38,653 bases of DNA from a virus (IMGVR_UViG_3300008516_001273:1-38653), one strand, 5' to 3'. Positions 1 to 8,622 are shown, numbered from the stretch's first letter. Notes: generated by a model not told the origin, from the sequence alone. Numbers and translations: made by a program.

Positions 1-40
1 CATGTTTCTCACCACATCTATTTTCATGTTTCTCACCACA
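1..40. repeat. Two exact 16-bp direct repeats
   Basis: The 16-bp sequence CATGTTTCTCACCACA occurs at 1-16 and again at 25-40, giving a 24-bp period. Because the first copy begins at the very first base of the window, more copies may lie to the left. The function is unknown. The position just ahead of the terminase genes makes a terminase-binding or regulator-binding array plausible. Confidence 0.8.
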
Positions 41-82
41 CATAATACACAACAAAGCACAGCACAAACATTGTGTCTCCAT

Positions 83-150
83 TGCTCCGTGCCTCTTGTT
101 TCCTTAAGGAGTGAAGTGCTCCGTGCCTCTTGTTTCCCTAAGGAGTGAAA
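83..150. repeat. Tandem duplication of a 34-bp unit containing a palindrome
   Basis: The unit beginning TGCTCCGTGCCTCTTG runs 83-116 and is repeated directly at 117-150. There is one internal T/C difference and a different last base. The first unit contains the perfect 10-bp palindrome TCCTTAAGGA at 101-110; in the second unit it is TCCCTAAGGA, so one half is altered. Tandem units with an internal dyad fit a protein-binding site such as a packaging (cosB/pac-like) or operator element. No spacers are present, so it is not CRISPR. Confidence 0.8.
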
Positions 151-223
151 TACAATTTTATTGACATGACACACATACACATGTTACCAAAGTAAAAAAC
201 ACAATCGGAAGGGAGGAAAAGGA

Positions 224-802
224 ATGACCAGAAGGAGAAGAAGTTATCGTGAGGAAGGGGATGGACTTTACCAAGAGGAACGAGATTTAAAGGTAGCTGT
301 ACCTGATTCTATTGCAATTCCTACCATTATATGGGATGCTGTTCCTAATTGCAGTGTTCACTGTCAGGCATATAATATATGTAGTGTGAAGGATAAGGAT
401 CCACATATGCCTTGCCAACCTCAATTGGATTATATTGATAAGATCTATCAGGCTATTACAAGGGCTTATGGGAAGAGACTGTCTGATGGAACGTTAATAA
501 GGATAGGAATGCATTTAATTCCGTTGTATAGGTTGTTAATACGGTTGAAGATCTATGAATTGGGGTTGGATAAGGTAGATGTGGAAACCGCAAAAGGAGG
601 AACAACCATTAATCCCGTGTTCAGGGAGCTTAGAGAGCTTATTATACGGATTGATAGGATATGGAAGGATATAGGAATAGGAGAGATTGGAGAGGGTCTT
701 GATCCGGGGGGTTTCACAGAGGGTATGGAAGAGGATGGATGGACTCCTATGGAGAGAGATTCGGAAGGAAAACCGGTGAGCAGTATTAAAGGAGGGAGGT
801 AG
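224..802 (+). CDS. Small terminase subunit candidate
   Basis: 192 residues. The gene ends one base into the GTG start of the large terminase, the usual place for a small terminase, which recognises phage DNA and hands it to the large subunit. The N-terminus is basic (RRRR at 3-6). A central cysteine group (C43, C47, C53, C64) could bind a metal. The middle is helical, and the segment NPVFRELREL at about 130-139 resembles the stretch common in small terminases of the P27/phage lambda-like classes. The C-terminal 40 residues are acidic and glycine-rich. The ATG at 224 follows a strong ribosome binding site. I do not recognise a specific family; the call rests mainly on position and general make-up. 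Confidence 0.5.
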   Translation: MTRRRRSYREEGDGLYQEERDLKVAVPDSIAIPTIIWDAVPNCSVHCQAYNICSVKDKDPHMPCQPQLDYIDKIYQAITRAYGKRLSDGTLIRIGMHLIPLYRLLIRLKIYELGLDKVDVETAKGGTTINPVFRELRELIIRIDRIWKDIGIGEIGEGLDPGGFTEGMEEDGWTPMERDSEGKPVSSIKGGR

Positions 803-2637
803 TGACCACATATAAGGATTTTGGGGAAGGAATGTGTTTGTGGTGTGAGGATAGGGTTTTTGTTCCTATATATCCGGAAGGATCTATTGTGCAGAAATGG
901 GTAAGGATAGGAGATCTACCCAGGGAGGAACACGCTGAAACAGGAAAATCATATTGGGAACTGTGGTGCAAGCAGAAGGAGATATTTAAGGAGGCGTTGA
1001 AGGAAGATCCTGATAATCCGGGAAGATTTTTTTACAGGTTGATCGTATTGTGCTGGCCTCGTGGAGAAGGTAAGAGTTTGGGTGCTTGCTTAATACAGTT
1101 ATGGAAATTCTTTAATTGGCCGCGACAAAAGATAATGTTAGGAGCGAATAGTAAGGATCAGATTAAGTTTGCACATTACGATATCATGAGGGATATTATT
1201 ATAAACTCTCCTGATTTGTATAATAGAGTCGGTCCTAAGAACTTGCAGGAGAAGGAGATTCACTTGGTGGATAGAAAAGGGCATGTCAAATCTATAATTA
1301 GGAGCATATCTTCTTTTACTGGTGTTCTTTCTAATATTACTGGATACACCTTCTCTGAGATTTATGATATGAAAAAGCCGCGATTCTTTGTACAATTAGA
1401 TGGCAGTATAAGGACTATTCCGAATGCTTTAGGTGTTATTGATAGCACTGTTAGTGGTAAGGAACATGTGCTATATAATATGTATCAGTCGGCGGTTATG
1501 GGTAAGACTAAGCGAGTTTTCTATTCCTATAGAGGTGTAAAGAAAGGAATACCGGAAGAATATTGGAACCCGAACATGACCGGGGATCAGTTGAATGATT
1601 ATCGGGTGAAGTTTCCTTTTGGAGAGTTCGAAAGATATTTTTTGAATTTGTGGTCCGCGGGTATGGACAATGTTTTTAGCGAGGAGATGGTTGAGGAAAC
1701 AGGAATTACAGGAGTGGACGGATTGTTATTGAATCATAAGGAGATTTATTCCCTGTTGGAACATAGGAATCATTTGATTGAGGTGTTGAAGGATACGCAA
1801 GGTAAGGGATTTAGAGAGACGGCGGAGCAGGAGCAGTCAAATATTACGGCGCTTAATCTACGGTTTGATAAGGTGGAATCGATTTACAGCTTAACCGATC
1901 CTTTTGGAAAACCGCAAATGGCGATGATGGAGGATCTGGAGAAGATGGGGGATGTTTTTGATACTTATTGGGCTATACTGGCTGGAACAGACTTTGGAGA
2001 CCCTTATGTTGTGCGTGGGCAGGCGAGGACGATCTTGGGGGTATTGGCGAAAGGATTACCTGGAAGCAGGACGAAGCCACATATCTTTCATCCTGATGAA
2101 GTGGCACCTAAGTATTTATATGTATTGTTATTGCTGGAGCATGTAGTGGATCACTCTCTGAATAGGGTGAAGACCCTATTGGAAGATGTGGATAGTGAGT
2201 TTGGAGGTCTTGATTCTTTGTGTAGTGAGCGGTATGGAGCATGGGATATGTTGGAGTGGTGTGATGCGAGGAGCATACGCTTTGAGCCCATATACCCGAA
2301 TTATGATAGGCAAAAGGCTGCCTTTAAGGAATTGTTAGAATCAGTAAGAGATGGAAGATATAAGCTTCCTGCTTTGTCGGTGCCGGGATCAAAGAAAATG
2401 GATTTGCACAGGGAGGAGATGTTGGAATTTAGTCATGATGCTGAGGCGCGAAAGTTTGGAAGCAGTGAGAAGATGGAGAAGGGGGGCGTACAGGATGACT
2501 CTATATATGCCATAGGTTGGGGTATGTATGGAGGGCGCACATTGAATGTTGATGACTTTCGGAGCAGAAGTCGGATACAGTTTTTTGGATCTGTCCAACA
2601 AGGTCGTGGCTTAGTTGGTGATTACCGTGCGGCTTGA
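802..2637 (+). CDS. terL: Terminase large subunit (packaging ATPase and nuclease)
   Basis: 611 residues, GTG start overlapping the previous stop by one base. This is the motor that drives DNA into the prohead and cuts it. The N-terminal ATPase domain has a Walker A motif PRGEGKS at about 86-92. A Walker B-like strand with an acidic residue, FSEIYDM, lies at about 184-190, where the usual pattern ends in DE rather than SE. The C-terminal nuclease domain shows its expected acidic residues: GTDFGD at 395-400 (D397, D400), a conserved WDMLEWCD segment at 481-488, and VQDDS at 563-567 (D565, D566). Length and domain order are normal for the family. Head genes follow directly, as in most siphoviruses. 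Confidence 0.93.
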   Translation: MTTYKDFGEGMCLWCEDRVFVPIYPEGSIVQKWVRIGDLPREEHAETGKSYWELWCKQKEIFKEALKEDPDNPGRFFYRLIVLCWPRGEGKSLGACLIQLWKFFNWPRQKIMLGANSKDQIKFAHYDIMRDIIINSPDLYNRVGPKNLQEKEIHLVDRKGHVKSIIRSISSFTGVLSNITGYTFSEIYDMKKPRFFVQLDGSIRTIPNALGVIDSTVSGKEHVLYNMYQSAVMGKTKRVFYSYRGVKKGIPEEYWNPNMTGDQLNDYRVKFPFGEFERYFLNLWSAGMDNVFSEEMVEETGITGVDGLLLNHKEIYSLLEHRNHLIEVLKDTQGKGFRETAEQEQSNITALNLRFDKVESIYSLTDPFGKPQMAMMEDLEKMGDVFDTYWAILAGTDFGDPYVVRGQARTILGVLAKGLPGSRTKPHIFHPDEVAPKYLYVLLLLEHVVDHSLNRVKTLLEDVDSEFGGLDSLCSERYGAWDMLEWCDARSIRFEPIYPNYDRQKAAFKELLESVRDGRYKLPALSVPGSKKMDLHREEMLEFSHDAEARKFGSSEKMEKGGVQDDSIYAIGWGMYGGRTLNVDDFRSRSRIQFFGSVQQGRGLVGDYRAA

Positions 2638-2645
2638 AAAAGTGC

Positions 2646-2674
2646 TTGACAATACTTTTTTCTTGGTTTATAGG
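2646..2674 (+). promoter_or_regulatory. Candidate promoter before the portal gene
   Basis: TTGACA at 2646-2651 is followed after 17 bp by TATAGG at 2669-2674. The -35 matches the sigma-70 consensus fully; the -10 matches at four of six bases and lacks the final T. It lies in the 97-bp gap between the large terminase and the portal, one of the few real gaps in the head region. It could add late transcription of portal and head genes. No terminator hairpin is visible in the gap. Confidence 0.4.
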
Positions 2675-2734
2675 ATGAAGAGATGTTACTGGTTTTATTT
2701 AATGCTTACCTTTTAGGAGAGCTTTGATGCCAAA

Positions 2735-4336
2735 ATGACAGACGCAGATTCCTTACAAAATACCACCACTCTGTCCTCCGAGGCCGTGGAGTACCTTGGT
2801 AAGATGCCTGCCGAGGTACTCCAACGGATTTCCTTTTCCATGCCCTGGCAATATGATTCAGGAGAATATCGTGATCCTGATAAAAGCACCTCAAATGCAG
2901 ATTCTATAAAGGGGGACAAGCAAACCAGAGACTCCATACAAGGAGAGTGTTGGGATAAATTTAATAAGAATCCTCAGATAAGCACTAATGTGAGAGGAGT
3001 TGCTGGCAGACTTGCAGGATGGGGTTTCGAAACAACTTCGGAGATTTTTGAGATACAACAGGTTATTGAAGAGATTGAAGAAGATCCCAGGAATAGATTG
3101 TATAATTATTACCCAAAATGGGTGGCGAGAGCAATTATTGAAGGTGAGTTGCTGGTTTGTTTGACATTACATCTTGATGGCTTTGTGGAAGTCGATTATA
3201 TTGATCCAAGTACTCTTTCCGATAAAGGAGATAACAGTACGGGCATCTTTTTTCACCCGGACAAGCCTTTATTTCCCCTTATGTACTCTTTTACCAGTGA
3301 AAAAGGTAAGGAAATTGCACAAATACCGTCTATATTTCTTGGACGGTACCCTGATTTGCTCTCACAAATCTCTGGACATAAGGATTACAGCAGAGCATTA
3401 CAGCAGAAGGCGCGGAGTCGTAAGCACATCTACAAGAAACTCGGTGGATATTACAAGTTCATCGTTAGTTGGGATCGCGGCTTTATGACTCGTAGGACTG
3501 TATCTTACCTGAGAACCGTACTTTCTTGGCTCAATCACTATGAAAACTTGAAGAAATACGAGATTGATCATAAAAAAGCATCTGGAGCATATGCGTGGGT
3601 GTTCTCCTTTGAAGACCCCAGGTCGTTTAAGATTTGGCTTGCGTTAGATGATACTGATAGAAGAAAGACAGGGGTTATGCAGGAGATCACTCCAGGTAGT
3701 AGGTTGGTGCTTCCTCCGGGCATGAAAGTCCAACCCGAAAATCCTAACTTGACATCCATCAAGGAACAAGATACGGATATATTTCATATGGTCAGTTCCG
3801 GTTTGAATGAAGCTGAGGATGTGACTACGGGGGCCGCAAAGGGAACATTCGCTTCTGTTAAGGCGTCTCGCGGTCCTATGTCAGATAGAATATCAGATGA
3901 GGTTGCTTATTGGGATCGCTTTCTGAAGTTTGATTTTTGGGGCAGTATCTTTTTCCTGAGAGCAGCCATTGACAAATTCCAGAAAACCTTTATTGTAGAG
4001 GAAGCAATAGATTTTAATGAAAATAAAGAACCTGTATTAAAAGGCGTTAAACGGAGACCAGAGAAATTAATTGAGATACAATATCCTGTTTCTGAAACCA
4101 TTGACTATGAATCAAGAGCAAGGGCGTTTCTTGGAGTTAAGCATGGACCATTCAGTCCTTCTATTGGAGTGCCAAACTCTGAGGTTGCAAGAAGATTAGG
4201 TATGGGTGGATATGGTAGAATGCGCTTACAAAAAGCTACTGAGGATGAGAAGTATCCTGAGCTTGTGTATGAGCAAGGTGTGGATGCGGAGTCGTTACAA
4301 GAAACGGTTGAAGGAGAACCAAGCAAAAAGGAATAA
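2735..4336 (+). CDS. Portal protein
   Basis: 533 residues, a normal size for a siphovirus portal, the dodecameric ring at the head vertex through which DNA passes. It lies straight after the large terminase and before the protease/scaffold gene, the expected slot. The sequence has the mixed helix/strand make-up of portals. Around residues 355-400 it has a Gly/Ala/Ser-rich stretch (GLNEAEDVTTGAAKGTFAS) followed by a long helix-prone segment with aromatic residues, compatible with the portal stem and clip region. The C-terminus is acidic and polar. The assignment rests on position, size and general similarity; I cannot place it in a named portal family. Confidence 0.82.
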   Translation: MTDADSLQNTTTLSSEAVEYLGKMPAEVLQRISFSMPWQYDSGEYRDPDKSTSNADSIKGDKQTRDSIQGECWDKFNKNPQISTNVRGVAGRLAGWGFETTSEIFEIQQVIEEIEEDPRNRLYNYYPKWVARAIIEGELLVCLTLHLDGFVEVDYIDPSTLSDKGDNSTGIFFHPDKPLFPLMYSFTSEKGKEIAQIPSIFLGRYPDLLSQISGHKDYSRALQQKARSRKHIYKKLGGYYKFIVSWDRGFMTRRTVSYLRTVLSWLNHYENLKKYEIDHKKASGAYAWVFSFEDPRSFKIWLALDDTDRRKTGVMQEITPGSRLVLPPGMKVQPENPNLTSIKEQDTDIFHMVSSGLNEAEDVTTGAAKGTFASVKASRGPMSDRISDEVAYWDRFLKFDFWGSIFFLRAAIDKFQKTFIVEEAIDFNENKEPVLKGVKRRPEKLIEIQYPVSETIDYESRARAFLGVKHGPFSPSIGVPNSEVARRLGMGGYGRMRLQKATEDEKYPELVYEQGVDAESLQETVEGEPSKKE

Positions 4337-4338
4337 AG

Positions 4339-5721
4339 ATGCCCTGGACCGCTGCTGACGCACCCAAAAAATGTAAGGGTGATGATCGTGCCAAGTGGGC
4401 GAGCATCGCAAATGCTATTTTAAGAGATTGTATAGCAGATGGAGGTACTGATAAGTCTTGTGCACCGAGGGCGATTAGAATAGCAAATTCCAAATTTTCA
4501 ATAGGAGAAGTGAGGATGAAAAAATTATCAAATGTTCCAAAAGGTGCTTTAAGACTTGTTGATGTGGGTTGTCATGCCCTTGCTATCGGAGGGGAGGATG
4601 ACAAACCAAATGAACTTGAAATGACCGTTTATAGTGGAGGCATTATAAAAGACCATTTTTATTGGGGGGATCTTGCAATTGATCTTACAGGTTTGAGCTT
4701 TCCAAAATCGAGATATCCCGTGCTTGAGGAACATGATAATGATAAAAAGATTGCTTTTACAGGCAAACCATCAATCGATAATGGTAAACTCGAACTTAAT
4801 CCCAAAACTACAAAATTTATTAGTACTCCTGAGAGTGAAGAATTTCAGAAGCTTTCCGCTGAAGGTTTTCCTTATCAAGCATCGATGTATGCAGTTCCGA
4901 GTTCTGTTGAACATGTTGAGAATGGAGAATCAATTAAGGTTAATGAGTTGACATTTAAGGGACCAGGTAATATATGGCGTAAGACTGAATTTCGGGAAGC
5001 ATCTGTTTGTGTATTTGGTTGGGATGCCAAAACAAAGGCTTCAGTGTTTTCGAAAACGGAAACTGAGGATATAGACTGTGAGGAGTTTTCCTCACAACCT
5101 GGGGATGATGCTCAGGATGACATTAATTTTAAGTTGGAAAAGGGAGGTGACAAAAAGATGGATCTAAAAGAGTTAGAGGAAAAGCATCCTGAATTGGTAA
5201 CAACGCTGACGAAAAGAGTTACAGAAGAGGTTACGACCACACTCCAAGTTAAATTTGATAAAGATCTAAAGGACGAGAAAGACAAGTTTGACAAGGAGAA
5301 AGAGGGTCTGGAGACCCGTTTGTCGGCAAGTGAGGAAAAGACCCTGAACCTTGAAAAGAAGGAAGATATGCGCCACGAAAGAGAGCAGATCATCCTTGCG
5401 GACAAGATTTGGGACACGGCCCTTGCAGCAAGTCAAATTGCGGAGCACATGTATAGTAAGATTCGTCAGCATGTCTCGCACGCCAAATTCATGAAGGATG
5501 GCGCACTCGATGTTGAAGTATTTACAAAAGCGGTTGATGAGGAAATCAAGGATTGGGAGAAGGATGGTGTTACTACTCCAGTGCTCGGTACCGGCTTCAG
5601 TCAGAGAGATGTGGAAGGCTCTGAGGCCAAAAAGGCTCTGGAGATGGCAAAGAAAGATGAGGACACCACGAATACACTATTGGCGCACGCTGGCCAAAAA
5701 ACAGAGGAAAAGAAAGAGTAG
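4339..5721 (+). CDS. Prohead protease fused to capsid scaffold
   Basis: 460 residues in three parts. Residues 1-59 form a small domain (MPWTAADAPKK...AIRIANS) of a kind often seen at the start of phage protease genes, loosely ChaB-like. Residues 60-245 look like an HK97-type (S78/U35-like) maturation protease: H132 in the segment LEEHDNDKKIAF, S182 in FPYQASMY, and the closing segment FREASVCVFGWDAKTKASVF, which is typical of the domain end. Residues 274-460 are highly charged and coiled-coil-like, as in scaffold proteins. An in-frame ATG at residue 274 has its own very strong ribosome binding site, and another at residue 60 (4516) has a GGAG, so shorter products are likely. Proteases of this class act inside the prohead and remove the scaffold. 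The portal gene ends 2 bases upstream. Confidence 0.82.
   Translation: MPWTAADAPKKCKGDDRAKWASIANAILRDCIADGGTDKSCAPRAIRIANSKFSIGEVRMKKLSNVPKGALRLVDVGCHALAIGGEDDKPNELEMTVYSGGIIKDHFYWGDLAIDLTGLSFPKSRYPVLEEHDNDKKIAFTGKPSIDNGKLELNPKTTKFISTPESEEFQKLSAEGFPYQASMYAVPSSVEHVENGESIKVNELTFKGPGNIWRKTEFREASVCVFGWDAKTKASVFSKTETEDIDCEEFSSQPGDDAQDDINFKLEKGGDKKMDLKELEEKHPELVTTLTKRVTEEVTTTLQVKFDKDLKDEKDKFDKEKEGLETRLSASEEKTLNLEKKEDMRHEREQIILADKIWDTALAASQIAEHMYSKIRQHVSHAKFMKDGALDVEVFTKAVDEEIKDWEKDGVTTPVLGTGFSQRDVEGSEAKKALEMAKKDEDTTNTLLAHAGQKTEEKKE
5142..5150 (+). promoter_or_regulatory. Internal ribosome binding site for the scaffold
   Basis: GGGAGGTGA lies inside the protease-scaffold gene, 7 bases before an in-frame ATG at 5158. 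It is as strong as the sites in front of the capsid and decoration genes, and far stronger than chance purine runs nearby. It marks a separate start for the scaffold part. Confidence 0.75.
5158..5721 (+). CDS. Scaffold protein from an internal in-frame start
   Basis: 187 residues, beginning at M274 of the protease-scaffold reading frame (MDLKELEEKHPE...). Residues 1-85 are rich in K, E and D with heptad-like spacing, typical of a capsid-assembly scaffold. The rest is helical and ends in a charged tail (KTEEKKE). Phage lambda makes its scaffold Nu3 in the same nested way from within its protease gene C, which supports the reading. Many more scaffold than protease copies are needed per prohead, and a strong internal start would supply them. 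Both products share the stop at 5721. Confidence 0.7.
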   Translation: MDLKELEEKHPELVTTLTKRVTEEVTTTLQVKFDKDLKDEKDKFDKEKEGLETRLSASEEKTLNLEKKEDMRHEREQIILADKIWDTALAASQIAEHMYSKIRQHVSHAKFMKDGALDVEVFTKAVDEEIKDWEKDGVTTPVLGTGFSQRDVEGSEAKKALEMAKKDEDTTNTLLAHAGQKTEEKKE

Positions 5722-5738
5722 GAAGGAGGTGAGATTGT

Positions 5739-6413
5739 ATGGCAGTAGGACAAGACACACCGCACATACTATATGGAGCGCAGGAAGATTATAAGAAGTT
5801 ATACTACTCTAATCCTGACGCCGCTTTAAAGGTTGATATTACAATTGGGCCTGGGTATGGTGATTTGAAGATGGGTACAGCCCTTTGTATGAACGACTCG
5901 GCGGCCGGCAATGATGGTAAGTTTCTCCCTTATGATCCGACAGCGACTATAACAGGTGCGGAAGACGCTCCAGGTAGAGCTTATTTGGTGCAGGATTCAG
6001 GAACGACTGCAACTGATTTGTATGTCACAATCAATGATAGTTACAAATTCATTGTTGGTGACGACGTTATCATCAATGACGATGATACCGCGGCTGAAAA
6101 CCTGGGAGCGATTACGGCAATTGATCGTACAACATATACACATATGGCCAAGATTACGGTTACTACGGCGACTGGCGGGGCTTCCTTTACGACCGCTGAT
6201 TTTGCCTACATTACAATCGAAGGTTATGATACGTGTGATGGCATTCTTGAGAAATCAGTTAGCACTGGCTTAGGTGAGGATGCTCAAGGAGCACTTGCGG
6301 TGCTCATCATAAGTAATGCTGTGTTGTACAAAGGTGGTCTTCTTAATGTTGATTCAAATGCTATAACTGATCTTTCCGCGGTTTCAATTGGAAAGTATCT
6401 TGTAATTAAGTAG
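5739..6413 (+). CDS. Head decoration protein (gpD-like) with an inserted beta module
   Basis: 224 residues directly before the capsid gene, the slot of the lambda-type decoration (head-stabilising) protein. The N-terminal part (DAALKVDITIGPGYGDLKMGTAL) and the C-terminal part (TCDGILEKSVSTG...AVLIISNAVLYKG) read like the two halves of a gpD-type fold. Between them, about residues 85-160, lies a Thr/Asp/Val-rich beta segment containing FIVGDDVIINDDD and ITAIDR, resembling the module inserted in the capsid and L-like proteins. The ribosome binding site AAGGAGGTGA is near perfect, fitting a protein made in hundreds of copies. An exact fold match could not be tested. Confidence 0.65.
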   Translation: MAVGQDTPHILYGAQEDYKKLYYSNPDAALKVDITIGPGYGDLKMGTALCMNDSAAGNDGKFLPYDPTATITGAEDAPGRAYLVQDSGTTATDLYVTINDSYKFIVGDDVIINDDDTAAENLGAITAIDRTTYTHMAKITVTTATGGASFTTADFAYITIEGYDTCDGILEKSVSTGLGEDAQGALAVLIISNAVLYKGGLLNVDSNAITDLSAVSIGKYLVIK

Positions 6414-6431
6414 GAAGGAGGTGAAGAACAT

Positions 6432-7679
6432 ATGCCGAGAGGATTAGGCGATATATCAAGTTTAAGGCTGGAGGTATTGCAGGGATTTGTTACAAAATAC
6501 ATGCGACCTCCTAATTTGTTAATGATGAACCTTTTCGGAAGTTCAAACTCTCCTTCTAGTACTGTTAAGTGGGAGAGCCAGGAAGGTGGACGAGGCATGT
6601 CTCCCTTTAAGCCGCCTGGAGCCCCGACTCAGTTGACAGCTCCGTTTGGACTTGCACAACATTCTGCGGAAGCTGCCTTTTGGGGAGATAAAATGTATTT
6701 TGATGAGGAGTTTTTGAATAATCTCCGAAAAGAAGGTACTGAGGCAGAGTATCTTGGGGCGGAACAGCGCCTCGCCAGAGAGCTTGCAGGTATAGTGATT
6801 CGTGCCAGCCGAAGAAAGGAATGGATGTTTGTGAAAATGCTTATGGCCGGTTCATTTACCTATAAAGCAACTGGTGGAGTTAAAATCTCTGTTGATTACG
6901 ATATTCCTTCAGATCATAGTGTCACACTTGCCACGGCAGATAAGTGGCAGTCAGGCACAAACAGGGATATTTTGAATGATATAATCGATGGTAAGAAAAA
7001 GATCTCTGACGATACCGGGATGCCTGTTACTCATGCTGTTTTCAATTCCACGGTTTTGAAGTTTATGGCGCAGGATCCTTCAATACAAACTCTGTTGCAG
7101 AAAACAACATTTGGACGGGGTGATTTGTTTGAAGGTGACGTGAATAAGATCGTGGGCGCAAACCCCAAGGTTATTGGTGGTTTGCTTGATATTCCTAATT
7201 TCGTTTGTTACGATGAGCGTTACGAGGTAAGAGCAAATTTGACCGCTGTGGTAACAGCGGACTCAACTACCACCATTTCTGTGGATGATGTAACTGATTT
7301 TGAGGTGGGGGATACGTTGCGGTTCGTGGATGTCTCTGCTAATACATGGGAGGAGGAAACGATTTCCGCTGTTAATGTTGAGGCAGGCACGCTAACGGTG
7401 TCAACAGCGCCGGCAACCAGTTATAAAGCAATTCAGGATTATGTGACTGTACGCAGAGCCTACCTGCCGGATGACAAGTTCCTTATGTTTGCCAGTCAGG
7501 TTGATGGTCAACCTATTGCAGAGTATAAAGCTGCTCCGTTTGGACTCAACAGAAATTGGGGCCAAGATACGGATAGGTGGGAGGTTAAAGATCCCGATGG
7601 GGTCTTTATACGGGTACAGGATAAAGGATTGCCCGTGCTTTATCAGAGGGACGCAATGTACATCCTTGATGTCAACTAA
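6432..7679 (+). CDS. Major capsid protein (lambda gpE-like)
   Basis: 415 residues. It follows the decoration gene as in lambda, and its ATG is preceded by the near-perfect ribosome binding site GGAAGGAGGTGA. The body reads as a gpE-type capsid protein with the HK97 fold. The C-terminal segments LPDDKFLMFASQVDG and KDPDGVFIRVQDKGLPVL followed by a final DAMYILDV are typical of that family's end. Residues about 268-338 form an extra Thr/Val/Asp-rich beta module (ADSTTTISVDDVTDF, VGDTLRFVDV) that interrupts the usual C-terminal core. It may project from the capsid surface or help hold the shell together. The gene order scaffold, decoration, capsid is the standard one. Confidence 0.85.
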   Translation: MPRGLGDISSLRLEVLQGFVTKYMRPPNLLMMNLFGSSNSPSSTVKWESQEGGRGMSPFKPPGAPTQLTAPFGLAQHSAEAAFWGDKMYFDEEFLNNLRKEGTEAEYLGAEQRLARELAGIVIRASRRKEWMFVKMLMAGSFTYKATGGVKISVDYDIPSDHSVTLATADKWQSGTNRDILNDIIDGKKKISDDTGMPVTHAVFNSTVLKFMAQDPSIQTLLQKTTFGRGDLFEGDVNKIVGANPKVIGGLLDIPNFVCYDERYEVRANLTAVVTADSTTTISVDDVTDFEVGDTLRFVDVSANTWEEETISAVNVEAGTLTVSTAPATSYKAIQDYVTVRRAYLPDDKFLMFASQVDGQPIAEYKAAPFGLNRNWGQDTDRWEVKDPDGVFIRVQDKGLPVLYQRDAMYILDVN

Positions 7680-7697
7680 GGGAAAGGAGGTGTAACT

Positions 7698-8168
7698 ATG
7701 AAACAAGATAGATTGCCTCTGCCCAGTGTTACTTTTGGTGAGTTTGTGAATCAGGAGGTTATGGGGCCGATGGTCTCAGCAATCTCAGGTGAGCTTACCG
7801 CCAGCGTAAAAACCGCCACGCTTGGCGCCGCAAAGAAGTCCGGCACTGTTCGGGATGCATGGTTTTCAGTTGGTGCAAGTGGTAAGGATGACGATGATAC
7901 CTTATCCGTGGCACTTAATGTTTATATTAATGGTACCACATGCCTCTCAACTAATCCGGTCATTGCTCATGTAAGTGGTGAAGTAAGCCAGCAAAAGACG
8001 ACGGCAGCTACTGGTGACACGGGAGTCACACAAGCGGCTATAGACCACTCAGCGGATGATGTTGTAGCAGGAGATGTTCTAACCTACGATCTTACGTTGA
8101 CAAGAACATCCCCGACGACGGAAATGCAATCTCCGGTTGTTGTGGTTGAATTAGAACCTAAACTTTAA
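7698..8168 (+). CDS. Unknown beta-rich virion protein candidate
   Basis: 156 residues, not recognised. It directly follows the capsid gene and has a near-consensus ribosome binding site (AAAGGAGGTG), which in this genome marks the abundant structural proteins. After an N-terminal stretch of about 50 residues the sequence is beta-rich: alternating Val/Thr/Ser strands, an acidic loop KDDDDT at about 73-78, and a final strand VVVVELEP. This suggests a jelly-roll or Ig-like fold, as in secondary decoration proteins or head fibres. There is no signal peptide, membrane segment or catalytic motif. A minor capsid or decoration role is inferred from position, make-up and expected expression only. Confidence 0.55.
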   Translation: MKQDRLPLPSVTFGEFVNQEVMGPMVSAISGELTASVKTATLGAAKKSGTVRDAWFSVGASGKDDDDTLSVALNVYINGTTCLSTNPVIAHVSGEVSQQKTTAATGDTGVTQAAIDHSADDVVAGDVLTYDLTLTRTSPTTEMQSPVVVVELEPKL

Positions 8169-8184
8169 ATAGGAGGTACAATCG

Positions 8185-8622
8185 ATGGACGTCGAAAAAA
8201 TTGAGTTTTTGGTCACTCTAAAGACCGGGAATGTTGTGTATGCTAAAGGCACAACAATGGAGCTTCCATTTCCTTCAGCCGTTATGGATGAAATTAGAGC
8301 ACAGGATCCGAGAGTGCCAACTATACGTATTTTGCATCGTGTGGGTGGTGCTCCGGTTCCTACGGCTGAGCCGAAGAAAGAGAAGGTGCCTGCGCCTACT
8401 CCAATATCATCTGAGGATGTTAAGCGGGTTCTGATTGAGGATGGTTTGGTGATTGGTGCTAAAGATGGGGTTGTAATCACAGAAAATCCTGATGGCACCC
8501 GAACGGCAAAACTTGTACTTAATCTTGCAGTAGAATTTGAAACTCCACAACCTGATACTGTGTTGAAGATTGAACCGAAGAAAAAAGGTAACAGATCCAG
8601 AAGAAAGGTTGGAGAAAAGTAA
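8185..8622 (+). CDS. Unknown head-region protein
   Basis: 145 residues, not recognised. It lies between the putative decoration protein and the connector genes and starts at an ATG after AGGAGGT. The first 55 residues look like a compact alpha/beta unit (IEFLVTLKTGNVVYAKG). A proline- and lysine-rich linker (VPTAEPKKEKVPAPTP) follows. Residues 75-125 form a second unit with regular beta hairpins (VIGAKDGVVITENPDG). The end is strongly basic (KKKGNRSRRKVGEK), which could contact DNA or the acidic capsid interior. The stop codon abuts the next ATG, so it is probably translated together with the adaptor candidate. It is likely a minor head protein. Confidence 0.5.
   Translation: MDVEKIEFLVTLKTGNVVYAKGTTMELPFPSAVMDEIRAQDPRVPTIRILHRVGGAPVPTAEPKKEKVPAPTPISSEDVKRVLIEDGLVIGAKDGVVITENPDGTRTAKLVLNLAVEFETPQPDTVLKIEPKKKGNRSRRKVGEK

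Larger units (their letters stand above)
1..223. other. Non-coding region upstream of the terminase genes
   Basis: No credible gene is visible before the first ATG at 224. The stretch holds two sets of direct repeats (listed separately), a TTGACA hexamer at 161-166 with no convincing -10 partner at normal spacing, and a strong purine-rich ribosome binding site (about 210-218) for the gene at 224. In tailed phages the DNA just upstream of the small terminase gene often carries the packaging site (cos or pac) or a late-operon control element, so repeats here are good candidates for one of these. That role is inferred from position only. Confidence 0.6.

Noticed and set aside
83-150. CRISPR-like repeat pair
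   Set aside because: The two 34-bp units are directly adjacent without spacers, and no cas genes are present.
161-190. Sigma-70 promoter before the terminase genes
   Set aside because: TTGACA is perfect, but no acceptable -10 hexamer occurs 16-18 bp downstream.
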